A program made the translations under genes and the position numbers. 64,000 nt of DNA from Emticicia sp040253585 (GTDB lineage: Bacteria > Bacteroidota > Bacteroidia > Cytophagales > Spirosomataceae): the NCBI RefSeq assembly GCF_040253585.1, contig NZ_JBELAU010000006.1, positions 186,001 to 250,000 of the forward strand. The letters run 5' to 3'. Under the pieces are notes generated by a model. It had not been told where the DNA came from. It saw nothing but the letters and a program-made list of their open reading frames with translations, and did no database searches. Shown one piece after another: positions 33,057-42,380 of the stretch. Position 1 is the first letter of the stretch; each line of letters begins with the position of its first letter.

Positions 33057-34184
33057 ATGTACAAAAAAATACTACTGATACTGACAATATTCATATGGAT
33101 TTGTTCTTGTGTTGAACCTTATGACCTTAATGTAAAAAGTAATTTAAGGCTCCTGACCGTAGAAGCCACTCTCACCGATAGCAGCGAAGAACAAGTTGTC
33201 AGTATTACAGAATCAGTAAGTTTGTCAAGAAATGTTGCCTCTATTCCTGTACTGAAAGCCACAGTCGAGTTAGAGGTAAATGGCACAACAAAAATACCAT
33301 TTACTGAACAAGGTTTAGGGAAATATGCTTTACCCAAAAATTTTCAAGCAAAAGCAGGCAATACTTATAAGCTTCTTTTCACAAAAGCCGATGGGACAAA
33401 ATATGAATCAGGCATAGATAAGATGTTTTCTGTTCCCGAAATCATTAAAGTCCATGATAAATTTGTTTTCAATGGAATAGAAAAAAACTTTGGATATGAA
33501 CATGCTAATTATATATATCTCGACACCAAAGATCCTGCTGATGAAAAAAATAGTTATGTCTGGTCATGGAAATTATGGGAACGACAAAATATTTGTTTTA
33601 CGTGTGAAGGTGGACGATATTTTGATACACCTCGTCCAGCAGGATGTAAAATAGAAAGAGGCTATGAAGGAGTTACTTACGACTATTATTGTGATGGTAA
33701 CTGTTGGGAACTGTTTTTTAGTAAAGAATTAAATGTTTTTACTGATATTTATACAAATGGAAATCTAATAGCAAATCGTTTGATAGCCAAAATACCATTT
33801 TATAATTCTTCAGGGGCTTTGATTGAAATCAAACAACAATCAGTCTCACCGAGTGCTTATCAATATTTAAAATTATTAGCCGAACAAGTTCAAAATAACG
33901 GTAGTTTGGTTGATACACCTCCCGCAGCTTTGATTGGAAATATTCATAATATCAATAATCCAAATGAAATTGTAGCAGGCTTTTTTATGGTCACAAGTGA
34001 ACGATATGTAAAATACTGGATTGATAGAAAAGACCCCATTGCTCAAAAACTAACCCCAACGGGCTTGAGAGAACACTCAATTAGAGAAGAACCTATGGGA
34101 GATATACCTGGCCGACCGCCACTTACACCTTGTATTTTGAGTCCAACTCGCACACCTTTCAAACCCAAAGGTTGGATTGATTAA
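33057..34184 (+). CDS. DUF4249 lipoprotein, copy 1
   Basis: A 375-aa protein with signal peptide and lipobox Cys18 (ICSCVEPYD). DUF4249 is seen throughout: LRLLTVEATLTDSSEEQVVSI, an extracellular-type beta region, and VDTPPAALIGNIHNINNP near the end. A cysteine cluster lies in the middle: CFTC, then GCKIERGY, then YYCDGNCWE. DUF4249 lipoproteins usually accompany TonB-dependent receptors in Bacteroidota, probably as substrate-handling partners (inference). It is closer to copy 3 than to copy 2. A terminator-like hairpin follows, so it may be transcribed alone. Confidence 0.85.
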   Translation: MYKKILLILTIFIWICSCVEPYDLNVKSNLRLLTVEATLTDSSEEQVVSITESVSLSRNVASIPVLKATVELEVNGTTKIPFTEQGLGKYALPKNFQAKAGNTYKLLFTKADGTKYESGIDKMFSVPEIIKVHDKFVFNGIEKNFGYEHANYIYLDTKDPADEKNSYVWSWKLWERQNICFTCEGGRYFDTPRPAGCKIERGYEGVTYDYYCDGNCWELFFSKELNVFTDIYTNGNLIANRLIAKIPFYNSSGALIEIKQQSVSPSAYQYLKLLAEQVQNNGSLVDTPPAALIGNIHNINNPNEIVAGFFMVTSERYVKYWIDRKDPIAQKLTPTGLREHSIREEPMGDIPGRPPLTPCILSPTRTPFKPKGWID

Positions 34185-34292
34185 ATTACCTATGCAATCA
34201 ATATTATCAGCCTTAGTATAAATTCAGTTTAAAAAACAAAAAACTCTATTGTTAGTAAAACTTTAAACAAGTTTAATTTTAATTACATAGTT

Positions 34293-34321
34293 TATAGAAA
34301 AAATATTCAATTTTTTCTATA
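34293..34321. terminator. A/T-stem hairpin between DUF4249 copies 1 and 2
   Basis: TATAGAAAAAAT, loop ATTCA, ATTTTTTCTATA: a perfect 12-bp inverted repeat about 110 bases after copy 1. It is AT-rich, so weak as a terminator, but the symmetry is exact. Confidence 0.5.
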
Positions 34322-34420
34322 AATTTGAATGTACTCAGCCTAAATAAAGCAAGTCATTTGCCTTCTTATAAGTCGTTTAACTTTTCAAATCTTAAAGCTA
34401 TTACTTATTAAGTTTATTTT

Positions 34421-35545
34421 ATGAAAGCGAAAATCATTGTGGCGATTATCGTCTTGATAGCTTGGCTGAGTGCATGTGTTGATGTCTTTCAGGCTGGAAT
34501 CGTTAGCGATTTGACAATATTGGTAGTCGATGCTGCACTTAACAATCTCGATACCGAACAGCATATTTCAATCATGGAATCGGTCAATGCAAAAGGTACA
34601 GTTTTTAATATTCCAGTACAAAACGCAAAGGTAGAAGTATTGGAAAATAATTCAAACCGAATTTCATTCATTGAAAAACGTGAGGGTATTTACGTTCCTC
34701 CTGCAAACTTTAGGCTTAAAATCGGGAACACGTATCAGTTATTATTCACGAAATCTGATGGAAAAAGTTATAAATCTGGGATAGAAAAGCTATCAGGAAT
34801 ATCAGAAATCATTCATATACATGATGTATTCGAGATGAATGGTATTCAGAAAGGTGATAAATACTTACCAGCTAATTATGTATTTATTGATACGCAAGAC
34901 CCTGAAGATGAAGAAAACAACTACCTCTGGACATGGCAACAATGGGAAAAACAAGATATTTGTATCACTTGTGAAGGTGGGCGGTACAATGTTAATACAG
35001 GGTGCCTCAAACAAGCACAATATCAAGGGCAATTTTTTGACTATTATTGTGAGGGTAATTGTTGGGATATTCTTAAAAATACGGAATTAAATGTGTTAAA
35101 CGATGTGCTATCAAACGGGAAATTAATAAAAAACCGATTGGTAGCAAAAATCCCATATTATTCAACCAATGGTACACTTCTCGAAATTCAACAACAATCC
35201 ATTTCAGTAGAAGCGTATAAGTATTTTAAATTATTGGCCGAACAAACTCAAAATACAGGGACTTTGGTTGATACTCCACCAGCAGCTATCATCGGTAATA
35301 TCAAAAATATTAATAATGCTATCGAACCAGTCGTAGGTTTCTTTTTTGTTACGAGTATAACCAAAAAACGATATTGGCTTGACCGAAATGTACCTAACAC
35401 ACTTAAAATAAAGCCTATTGGCCTACGAGACCATCCACTTAACCAAGAGCCACCAATACCAAACGAGTTTGGCAGACCTCCTTTAGTAAAATGTCTTTTA
35501 AGCCCAACCCGAACTCCTATCAAACCTGATGGTTGGGAAGAGTAA
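34421..35545 (+). CDS. DUF4249 lipoprotein, copy 2
   Basis: A 374-aa paralogue of its neighbours with lipobox Cys19 (LSACVDV). It keeps the family landmarks (CITCEGGRY, YYCEGNCWD, VDTPPAAIIGNIKNINN, SPTRTPIKPDGWEE), but in the variable segment between the cysteines it has VNTGCLKQAQYQ, shorter than in copies 1 and 3. It is the most divergent of the three, which may reflect a different ligand. No promoter box was recognised in front of it. Confidence 0.85.
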   Translation: MKAKIIVAIIVLIAWLSACVDVFQAGIVSDLTILVVDAALNNLDTEQHISIMESVNAKGTVFNIPVQNAKVEVLENNSNRISFIEKREGIYVPPANFRLKIGNTYQLLFTKSDGKSYKSGIEKLSGISEIIHIHDVFEMNGIQKGDKYLPANYVFIDTQDPEDEENNYLWTWQQWEKQDICITCEGGRYNVNTGCLKQAQYQGQFFDYYCEGNCWDILKNTELNVLNDVLSNGKLIKNRLVAKIPYYSTNGTLLEIQQQSISVEAYKYFKLLAEQTQNTGTLVDTPPAAIIGNIKNINNAIEPVVGFFFVTSITKKRYWLDRNVPNTLKIKPIGLRDHPLNQEPPIPNEFGRPPLVKCLLSPTRTPIKPDGWEE

Positions 35546-35651
35546 CTCATATCACTCATCTCTAATTCTCCCCAAAAGCTACACATTTACTCTTTTCATC
35601 GCATAAATCGCCATTATCCATTTTTAAAATAAAATCTTTCCTTAGAATTCT

Positions 35652-35659
35652 TATATTTG
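35652..35659 (+). promoter_or_regulatory. -7 promoter box before DUF4249 copy 3
   Basis: TATATTTG matches TAnnTTTG, 32 bases before the GTG start of copy 3. It suggests that copy 3 and the receptor form their own transcription unit. No TTG box at proper spacing. Confidence 0.5.
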
Positions 35660-35690
35660 TCAAAAATACATTTATTCAATTTCTACGATA

Positions 35691-36827
35691 GTGATAATCA
35701 AAAAATTTACGTTACTGACCATAGCACTTAGTTTATGGGTGTGTTCGTGTGTTGAGCCTTTTGAGCAAAACATTGAAAGTAATTTACGCATTCTGACAGT
35801 TGATGCCACACTAACTGATACTTCTGACGAACAAATTATTAGTCTCTCTGAATCTGTTAATGTAAATGGCTCTGTATTTGCCCAACCACTGCTCAAAGCT
35901 AAGGTAGAAGTAATTGTTGCTGGCAGAGAACGCATAACCTTGATAGAAAAAGGACAAGGTGTATATGCCTTACCAAGCAGTTTCAAGTTACAAACCAATG
36001 TTAATTATAAACTGGTATTCTCGAAAGCCGACGGAACAAGTTATGAATCTTCTGAAGACCAAATAACCAAAGTTCCCGAAATTATTGGTGTTCACGATGA
36101 GTTTGTGGTAAAAGGTATAGAAAAAGGCAATAACATTTACGACCCTGCCAATTATGTTTATCTTGATACTCAAGATCCCGCCCAAGATAAAAACAATTAT
36201 TTATGGACATGGAAGCTTTGGGAACGCCAAAATGTATGTGCTACTTGCTATAATGGGCGTTATTTTCTGACTCCAGTGCCTGCACGTTGTCGTGAAGAAA
36301 GGGCTTTTAACGGTCAAACATTTGATTACTTTTGTCCAGGCGATTGTTGGGATATTTTGACCAATAAAGACCTCAATGTATTTACTGACATATACTCAGA
36401 TGGGCAACCAATTGCCAATCGACTTATTGCAAAAATACCCTACTACAACGTAAGAGGAGCTTTAATCGAGATCAAACAGCAATCAATTTCTCCAGCGGCT
36501 TATCGTTATTTAAAATTGCTGGCTGACCAAGTTCAAAACAATGGTAGTTTGGTTGATACGCCACCTGCGGCACTGATTGGCAATATAAAAAATGTCAATA
36601 ATCCAAGCGAATCTATTGCGGGTTTCTTTATGGTAACGAGTGTAAGAACTGTACGATACTGGATAGACAGAAAAGGGGCTGAAGGAAAAAACATCAACCC
36701 AATCGGCTTGCTTGACCATCCTCTAAGCCCCGAACCCATGGGTAATGACCTAACACGTCCGCCTTATGCACAATGTGTTTCGAGTTTGACACGCACCCCG
36801 AGTCGGCCAAATGGTTGGATAAATTAA
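35691..36827 (+). CDS. DUF4249 lipoprotein, copy 3
   Basis: A 378-aa protein starting at GTG (35691), the only start that leaves an intact signal peptide and lipobox Cys20 (VCSCVEPFEQ). The cysteine cluster is CATCYNGRY, ARCREER, YFCPGDCWD. It shares long near-identical stretches with copy 1 (NRLIAKIPYYN, ALIEIKQQSISP, QVQNNGSLVDTPPAALIGN). The TonB-dependent receptor starts 50 bp later with no terminator between, so this copy is the likely functional partner of the receptor. Confidence 0.85.
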   Translation: MIIKKFTLLTIALSLWVCSCVEPFEQNIESNLRILTVDATLTDTSDEQIISLSESVNVNGSVFAQPLLKAKVEVIVAGRERITLIEKGQGVYALPSSFKLQTNVNYKLVFSKADGTSYESSEDQITKVPEIIGVHDEFVVKGIEKGNNIYDPANYVYLDTQDPAQDKNNYLWTWKLWERQNVCATCYNGRYFLTPVPARCREERAFNGQTFDYFCPGDCWDILTNKDLNVFTDIYSDGQPIANRLIAKIPYYNVRGALIEIKQQSISPAAYRYLKLLADQVQNNGSLVDTPPAALIGNIKNVNNPSESIAGFFMVTSVRTVRYWIDRKGAEGKNINPIGLLDHPLSPEPMGNDLTRPPYAQCVSSLTRTPSRPNGWIN

Positions 36828-36876
36828 ACTAAAACATCCAACATTCTCATTTTCCTATCTTGATACTATTTTTAGA

Positions 36877-39258
36877 ATGAAAAAAATATACTTACTTCTA
36901 ACTTTTCTTTGTAGCCTTGTGGCCTCCGCTCAGGTCAATTACCGATTTAGTGGCTATATCAAAGATACAATCGATGGTAAACCGTTGCCGAAAGCATCTA
37001 TCAATATTGACTTTGGAAAATTCGGAGGAGTTACTGATGACAAAGGTCGTTTTGATTTATCACTACCTTCGGGCGAACACGCCATTACCATTAAATTTGT
37101 AGGTTATCGCCCTTTTCGTGAAGTCATTTACCTAAGAGGAGATATAAACCGACAATATTTTTTACGTCTGGTTGAAAACGAATTAGAAGAGGTGATTGTA
37201 TCAAGTAAAGGTGCTGAATCAAATATTCAGCGTCCGCTTTTAGGGGTTAGCCAACTTAGTATTAAAACTTTAAGAAAACTTCCAGCCGCAGTTGGCGAAA
37301 TAGATATTTTACGTGGACTTCAAATGCTTCCAGGGGTGACGAGTGTGGGCGAAGCCTCAAACGGTGTAAATATCCGTGGCGGAACTACCGACCAAAATTT
37401 GCTTTTGCTCGATGATATTCCGATTTTTAACCCTACGCACATGTTTGGATTGTTTACGGCATTTCCATCAGAAGCGGCTTCGAGCGTGGAAGTTTATAAA
37501 GGAAGTACCCCCGCAAGATTTGGTGGGCGAGCCGCCTCAGTGATGGACGTTGCTCTACAACAACCATCGCTTGATAAGTTTAAGATGAGCGGTGGTATTA
37601 GTTTTGTGTCAAATCGGCTTACACTTGATATGCCAATTATTAAAGAGAAACTCGGTGTAATGTTTTCGGGGAGAGCATCTTACAATGACTTTCTTTTGCC
37701 TGTTATTTCGCCAAAACTCAATGATATAAAAGCAAATTTTGCTGATTTAGTAGCAAAAGTATTTTGGAGAATCAATACCAAAAATACCTTTACTGCTTCG
37801 GGTTATTACAGCAAAGATTTTTTCCAAACAAAACTTTTAGGAGCAATTGGAGCAATCAATGCCACTTCTACTCAATACGATTATCGGAGTAATAGTTTTT
37901 CGGCCAGATGGTTTTATGCTATCAGTAATAAACTTAATTTACAAACAACCGTAGTCTCAGCCGATTATGTGCCAAAAACCTTACTTCCAGAACTCAACTC
38001 CGATAACAAAGTAGAGTTACTTTCGGGCATCAAATATCAGCAAGCAAAAACCAACCTTAACTACTCAATTGCCAAACAAAATATTGAGATTGGTATCAGT
38101 GGTACTCGCTACGAAATAGACCCTGGACAACTCTTGCCAGGCACAAGTAAAAGTGTTTTATCAATCAAAACGCCAAAAGAGTATTCACTCGAAACAGCCA
38201 TCTATGCCGAAGATGAAATTTCTCTATCTTCAAAAGCAACTGTTTCAGTTGGAGTTCGATATTCTCAGTTTTATGCTCTCGGGCCAGGAACTGTACAGAC
38301 TTATGTAGCTGGTGAACCACGAGATACTTTTTCGGCAAGAGATACGATTAACTATGGCAAAGGTAAAATCATGCAATCTTACGGCGGGTTCGAACCAAGA
38401 CTTGGTATGAAGTATTCATTAAATGAACGGACCTCTCTAAAATTGGGTTACAATTTGATGCGTCAATATATGCAGGTTGTTACAAATACTACAACACCTT
38501 TACCTACTTCTCGCTGGAAAACTTCTGACTTACACATAAAACCACAAGTAAGTACTTTGCTTTCGGGTGGAATTTTCCATAATTTGAAAGGTAATATTTA
38601 TGAATTTTCATTAGAAGCCTATTATCGTTTAACCAGTAATATTATCGACTACAAACCTGGTGCTGATTTTTTACTATCGAGTTATCCAGAAACGCAGCTT
38701 TTACAAGGTAAAAACCGTTCTTATGGCTTAGAAGTGATGTTTTCTAAGAAAAAAGGTGAAACTACGGGTTGGATAAACTACACATACTCTCGCTCCATGA
38801 ATAAAGTGAATGAAGGAAGTGGTTTTGGAGAACAAATCAACTTTGGCAACTGGTACGCAGCTAATTATGACCGTCCACACTCATTTAATGCCTCAGTGAT
38901 TTTTAATCAAGGTACACACCATGATTTTTCTTTTAATTTCTCATACAGTACTGGCCGCCCTTATACTTTACCCGAAGGATTTATTGTTTATCAAGGGCGT
39001 AGCTATCCATTTTATGGTGTACGAAACAATGCACGTCTGCCTGACTATCATCGTCTTGATTTTGCATGGAATATCTATCAGCCAGGTATGAAAGATAAAC
39101 GTTTTAAGAGCCATTTTACTTTTACGGTGTTCAATCTTTACGGAAAGAAAAATGCGTATTCAGTTTTTGTACGTAGTACAGGTACCGCCATTAGTTCTTA
39201 TAAATTAGTTGTTTTTGGCTCACCAATTCCTTCTTTGTCTTATAATTTTAAATTCTAA
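36877..39258 (+). CDS. TonB-dependent outer-membrane receptor
   Basis: A 793-aa protein. Signal peptide 1-19 (LVASAQ). A carboxypeptidase-like regulatory domain follows (about 22-105: IDGKPLPKASINIDFGKFGG, DDKGRFDLSLPSG, FVGYRPF). The plug domain is about 120-235 (LRGLQMLPGVTSVGEASNGVNIRGGTTDQNLLLLDD, VEVYKGSTPARFGGRAASVMD), then a 22-strand-type barrel ending in the aromatic SYNFKF. It imports a ligand across the outer membrane using TonB-ExbBD energy. The association with DUF4249 rather than SusD speaks against classic glycan uptake. The substrate is unknown. Confidence 0.92.
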   Translation: MKKIYLLLTFLCSLVASAQVNYRFSGYIKDTIDGKPLPKASINIDFGKFGGVTDDKGRFDLSLPSGEHAITIKFVGYRPFREVIYLRGDINRQYFLRLVENELEEVIVSSKGAESNIQRPLLGVSQLSIKTLRKLPAAVGEIDILRGLQMLPGVTSVGEASNGVNIRGGTTDQNLLLLDDIPIFNPTHMFGLFTAFPSEAASSVEVYKGSTPARFGGRAASVMDVALQQPSLDKFKMSGGISFVSNRLTLDMPIIKEKLGVMFSGRASYNDFLLPVISPKLNDIKANFADLVAKVFWRINTKNTFTASGYYSKDFFQTKLLGAIGAINATSTQYDYRSNSFSARWFYAISNKLNLQTTVVSADYVPKTLLPELNSDNKVELLSGIKYQQAKTNLNYSIAKQNIEIGISGTRYEIDPGQLLPGTSKSVLSIKTPKEYSLETAIYAEDEISLSSKATVSVGVRYSQFYALGPGTVQTYVAGEPRDTFSARDTINYGKGKIMQSYGGFEPRLGMKYSLNERTSLKLGYNLMRQYMQVVTNTTTPLPTSRWKTSDLHIKPQVSTLLSGGIFHNLKGNIYEFSLEAYYRLTSNIIDYKPGADFLLSSYPETQLLQGKNRSYGLEVMFSKKKGETTGWINYTYSRSMNKVNEGSGFGEQINFGNWYAANYDRPHSFNASVIFNQGTHHDFSFNFSYSTGRPYTLPEGFIVYQGRSYPFYGVRNNARLPDYHRLDFAWNIYQPGMKDKRFKSHFTFTVFNLYGKKNAYSVFVRSTGTAISSYKLVVFGSPIPSLSYNFKF

Positions 39259-39263
39259 TATTT

Positions 39264-39294
39264 GTTGGGGCTTACAATAAGCCCCAACTTTTTT
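39264..39294. terminator. Bidirectional terminator after the receptor gene
   Basis: GTTGGGGCTTA and TAAGCCCCAAC form an 11-bp stem followed by a T-run. It touches the stop codon of the convergent gene. Confidence 0.85.
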
Positions 39295-40288
39295 AAAACT
39301 CAAGATAAGGCAATAATTTCATAATTGTAGCTTCATCTAATACCTTAATCTGCTTCAAATCTTCCGAATTCTTAAACGCTCCGTGTTGCTCACGATAAGC
39401 AATAATTGCTTTAGCTTGGTAGTATTTCAAATAAGGATGTCTAAATTCTGAAATACCTATTTGGTTGACTTTCAGCCTTTTCACTCCATTTTTAACAAAT
39501 CCATATTTCAACAATTCATCAATAGTTTCGGGCGGAAGCCCGTAAGTTTCTTTGATTTGTTCTGTACTGACAAAGCCGCCCAACATATCTCTAAATTTGA
39601 TAATTCGTTTGGCATAGCCCGAACCAATACCTTTAATTTTCATAAAATCTGTAGTATCGCCCGTGTTTAATTCAAAACGCACGGGTTGTTTTGGATTTGT
39701 TTTTGGGTTTGCTATTTTATTTTCAACTGTCTTGTCTTCACTTGGTGCAGTAGCTGCCACAGTTCGCTCTACGCTTGTGGCTTCGGCTTGCGGCGTGCGT
39801 AAAGACTCATCATCTGCTGATGGCAATGTGATGTAAGGCTCTAAACGCTCATAAGTATCTGGTAGAATGCCATAAATTTTAGCAAAATCTTCCCTTTTCC
39901 TGAATTTACCGCCTTTGCTACGATATTTTTCAATGCGTTCAGCAATGAATTTTGGTAAACCCAATGACTCAAATTGCTCAACCGAGGCAGTATTTGGGTC
40001 GAAATTGAAGTTTTTGTAGGATTTTTTAGCATCATATTTCTCATATTTTTGTCCATAACTCGATTGATTTCCGTAAGCTGGCTTCCGATTATCCAGAGAA
40101 ACAGTCAGACTATCCAGCATTTTTGGTGAAGAAATAACTAAATTCTGTGGTTTCTGAGCAAAGAACCAGTCAGCTCCAAACATCAGCAAGATTACAAAAA
40201 TGATGATTCCGAAGATTACGATGACGCCCTTTGCTTCAGCAGGGGACATAGATAGGAGATTACGAACGAAAGTCGTGAGTTTTTTCAT
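39293..40288 (-). CDS. Membrane-anchored helix-hairpin-helix (ComEA-like) protein
   Basis: A 331-aa protein with one membrane helix (about residues 19-44), a linker, then three helix-hairpin-helix repeats: FDPNTASVEQFESLGLPKFIAERI, LNTGDTTDFMKIKGIGSGYAKRII and VNQIGISEFRHPYLKYYQAKAII. Such repeats bind DNA without sequence preference. Single-HhH ComEA acts in DNA uptake, but this larger Bacteroidota form has no proven role. The linker between repeats is rich in Ala, Glu, Thr and Pro. Confidence 0.82.
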   Translation of the reverse strand: MKKLTTFVRNLLSMSPAEAKGVIVIFGIIIFVILLMFGADWFFAQKPQNLVISSPKMLDSLTVSLDNRKPAYGNQSSYGQKYEKYDAKKSYKNFNFDPNTASVEQFESLGLPKFIAERIEKYRSKGGKFRKREDFAKIYGILPDTYERLEPYITLPSADDESLRTPQAEATSVERTVAATAPSEDKTVENKIANPKTNPKQPVRFELNTGDTTDFMKIKGIGSGYAKRIIKFRDMLGGFVSTEQIKETYGLPPETIDELLKYGFVKNGVKRLKVNQIGISEFRHPYLKYYQAKAIIAYREQHGAFKNSEDLKQIKVLDEATIMKLLPYLEF

Positions 40289-40358
40289 AGTTACAGCAGC
40301 AAAAATTGAATTATTGGCAAAAATTAAGATATAGGCAAAGTATTTGCAAGGATTTCGT

Positions 40359-40366
40359 TAATTTTG
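40359..40366 (+). promoter_or_regulatory. -7 promoter box before glycyl-tRNA synthetase
   Basis: TAATTTTG matches TAnnTTTG, 72 bases before the ATG. A TTG at 40344-40346 is only 12 bases away, too close for a normal -33 box. Confidence 0.4.
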
Positions 40367-40437
40367 TGATGAAAATTTATTCAAAAGATGAAAATCAGAA
40401 GTCTTACGTTAAAATACCATATAAGTTATAATAAATA

Positions 40438-41940
40438 ATGAGTCAACCAGCCGCAGCTCCTGCAACCAGTCTTCAAGACATTATTAGCCATGCAAAAGAA
40501 TATGGCTTCGTGTTTCCTTCGTCCGAAATTTATGATGGACTTCAAGCCGTTTATGACTATGGTCAGAATGGTGTTGAATTAAAAAATAACCTCAAAGCTG
40601 CATGGTGGAAAGCCATGACTCAGCTTCATGATAATATCGTGGGGATTGATGCCGCTATTTTCATGCACCCGCTTACGTGGAAAGCGTCGGGTCACGTAGA
40701 TGGCTTCAACGACCCAATGATTGATAATAAAGACAGCAAAAAACGCTACCGTGCCGACCAACTTTTGGAAGGAAAAGCCGAAGAATATGCTAAAGCTGGC
40801 GAAACTGAAAAAGCACAAAATTTGCTCAACGAAATGGGTAGATTGCTCGGTGCTGAAGATTTGGACGGTGTAAGAAACTTAATTATTGCCGAAAACATCG
40901 TTTGCCCAATTTCAAAAACTCTGAATTGGACAGAAGTTCGTCAATTTAACCTCATGTTTTCAACCCAAGTGGGTTCGGTTGCCGAAGATTCGAGTTTAAT
41001 ATATTTACGTCCAGAAACTGCTCAAGGTATTTTCGTAAACTTCTTGAACGTACAAAAAAGTGGTCGTATGAAAGTGCCTTTTGGCATTGCCCAAATCGGA
41101 AAAGCTTTCAGAAATGAGATTGTGGCTCGTCAGTTTATTTTCCGTATGCGTGAGTTTGAACAAATGGAAATGCAGTTTTTCATTCGTCCTGACACTTCTA
41201 CGCAATGGTATAATAGCTGGAAAGAAACTCGTTTGAAATTCCATAAAGCGATTGGTCTTCCTGCCGAAAAATTAAAGTATCATGACCACGAGAAATTAGC
41301 TCACTACGCCAGTGCAGCCGTTGATATTGAGTTTGAATTCCCGTTCGGATTTAGAGAAATCGAAGGTATTCACGCCCGAGGCGATTTCGATTTAAGAAAT
41401 CACCAAGAATTATCGAAGAAAAAACAACAGTACTTTGATGCTGACCTTGACGAAAATGGCAAACCGTACGGAAATTATATTCCGCACGTAGTAGAAACTT
41501 CGGTAGGTGCTGACCGCCTTTTCTTGGCTACTTTCTGTAATGCTTTCACAAAAGAAACGATTCCAAGCAACGAAGAAGGTAAAGAAGATAAAGAAAGAGT
41601 TTATTTGAAATTGCACCCAGCTTTAGCCCCAATTAAAGCTGCCGTATTACCACTGGTGAAGAAAGACGGTTTGGCAGAAAAAGCGGAAGCAATTGCAAGC
41701 TCATTGAAATCATCGTTCCGTACGGTGTATGACGATGGTGGTGCAATTGGTAAGCGTTATACTCGCCAAGATTTAATCGGAACGCCATTCTGTATTGCAG
41801 TTGATTACCAAACAATGGAAGACGATACCGTAACGATTCGTCACCGTGACTCAATGACACAGGAGCGTGTTTCGATTGCTGAATTGAAAGAAAAAATTGG
41901 TTACGCAGTGAGCATGGAGAGAATTTTGGAAGCGATATAA
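40438..41940 (+). CDS. glyS: Glycine--tRNA ligase (single-chain, class II)
   Basis: A 500-aa enzyme charging tRNA-Gly in the cytoplasm. It is the alpha2-type (eukaryote/archaea-like) GlyRS used by Bacteroidota: YGFVFPSSEIYDG, the WKASGHVDGFNDPM motif, class II motif 2 GKAFRNEIVARQFIFRMREFEQMEMQF, and motif 3 ETSVGADRLFLATFCNAF, then the anticodon-binding domain (about 390-500). Length is normal. No T-box or other leader RNA was seen in the 150 bp upstream. Confidence 0.96.
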   Translation: MSQPAAAPATSLQDIISHAKEYGFVFPSSEIYDGLQAVYDYGQNGVELKNNLKAAWWKAMTQLHDNIVGIDAAIFMHPLTWKASGHVDGFNDPMIDNKDSKKRYRADQLLEGKAEEYAKAGETEKAQNLLNEMGRLLGAEDLDGVRNLIIAENIVCPISKTLNWTEVRQFNLMFSTQVGSVAEDSSLIYLRPETAQGIFVNFLNVQKSGRMKVPFGIAQIGKAFRNEIVARQFIFRMREFEQMEMQFFIRPDTSTQWYNSWKETRLKFHKAIGLPAEKLKYHDHEKLAHYASAAVDIEFEFPFGFREIEGIHARGDFDLRNHQELSKKKQQYFDADLDENGKPYGNYIPHVVETSVGADRLFLATFCNAFTKETIPSNEEGKEDKERVYLKLHPALAPIKAAVLPLVKKDGLAEKAEAIASSLKSSFRTVYDDGGAIGKRYTRQDLIGTPFCIAVDYQTMEDDTVTIRHRDSMTQERVSIAELKEKIGYAVSMERILEAI

Positions 41941-41947
41941 TTATTAC

Positions 41948-41989
41948 AAATTCCCGTTTCCTTCAGCTTAGCTAAGGGAACGGGAATTT
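41948..41989. terminator. Bidirectional terminator after glyS
   Basis: AAATTCCCGTTTCCTT and AAGGGAACGGGAATTT form a long stem with one small mismatch, between convergent genes. Confidence 0.8.
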
Positions 41990-41996
41990 ATATTTT

Positions 41997-42215
41997 TCAA
42001 TTCAAATCATCAGTTTTTGTGGCATCATAAACAGATTTTATGGCTGCCATTTCCTTTACTAAAAAAGTTTGTAGTTGTTCGTTAAAATCTTTTTTATCTT
42101 CTTCAGAAAGGCTTTCGTATAAACCTTTAAGTTCTTCATTGATTGCCAATTTTTCTGCTTCTGTTTCGGCGTTCATACCTCTTACATGATATGATTTCAG
42201 ATTAAAATTTTTCAT
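41997..42215 (-). CDS. Small acidic helical protein
   Basis: A 72-aa protein with no signal peptide, mostly charged and helix-prone (NEELKGLYESLSEEDKKDFNEQLQTFLVKE). No domain was recognised. A TAACTTTG promoter box 23 bases upstream and a terminator directly downstream support a real, separately transcribed gene. Confidence 0.6.
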   Translation of the reverse strand: MKNFNLKSYHVRGMNAETEAEKLAINEELKGLYESLSEEDKKDFNEQLQTFLVKEMAAIKSVYDATKTDDLN

Positions 42216-42237
42216 TATTCACGTTGGTTTTCGGTCA

Positions 42238-42245
42238 CAAAGTTA
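42238..42245 (-). promoter_or_regulatory. -7 promoter box of the small acidic protein gene
   Basis: TAACTTTG on the minus strand matches TAnnTTTG, 23 bases before the ATG at 42215. Confidence 0.5.
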
Positions 42246-42380
42246 AAGGAATTCTTCCAAACATCTTTCTCATTAATTTGTCACTGATACGTTTAATAAA
42301 TTTTTGGTATATAAAACATCCTTCACTATTGATATATTACAATTTTTACTTAACATTGTCATATCTAATCTTTCACAAAT

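Noticed and set aside
40289..40437. T-box or glycine-responsive leader before glyS
   Set aside because: No specifier loop, T-box sequence or terminator/antiterminator pair is visible in the 150 bp.
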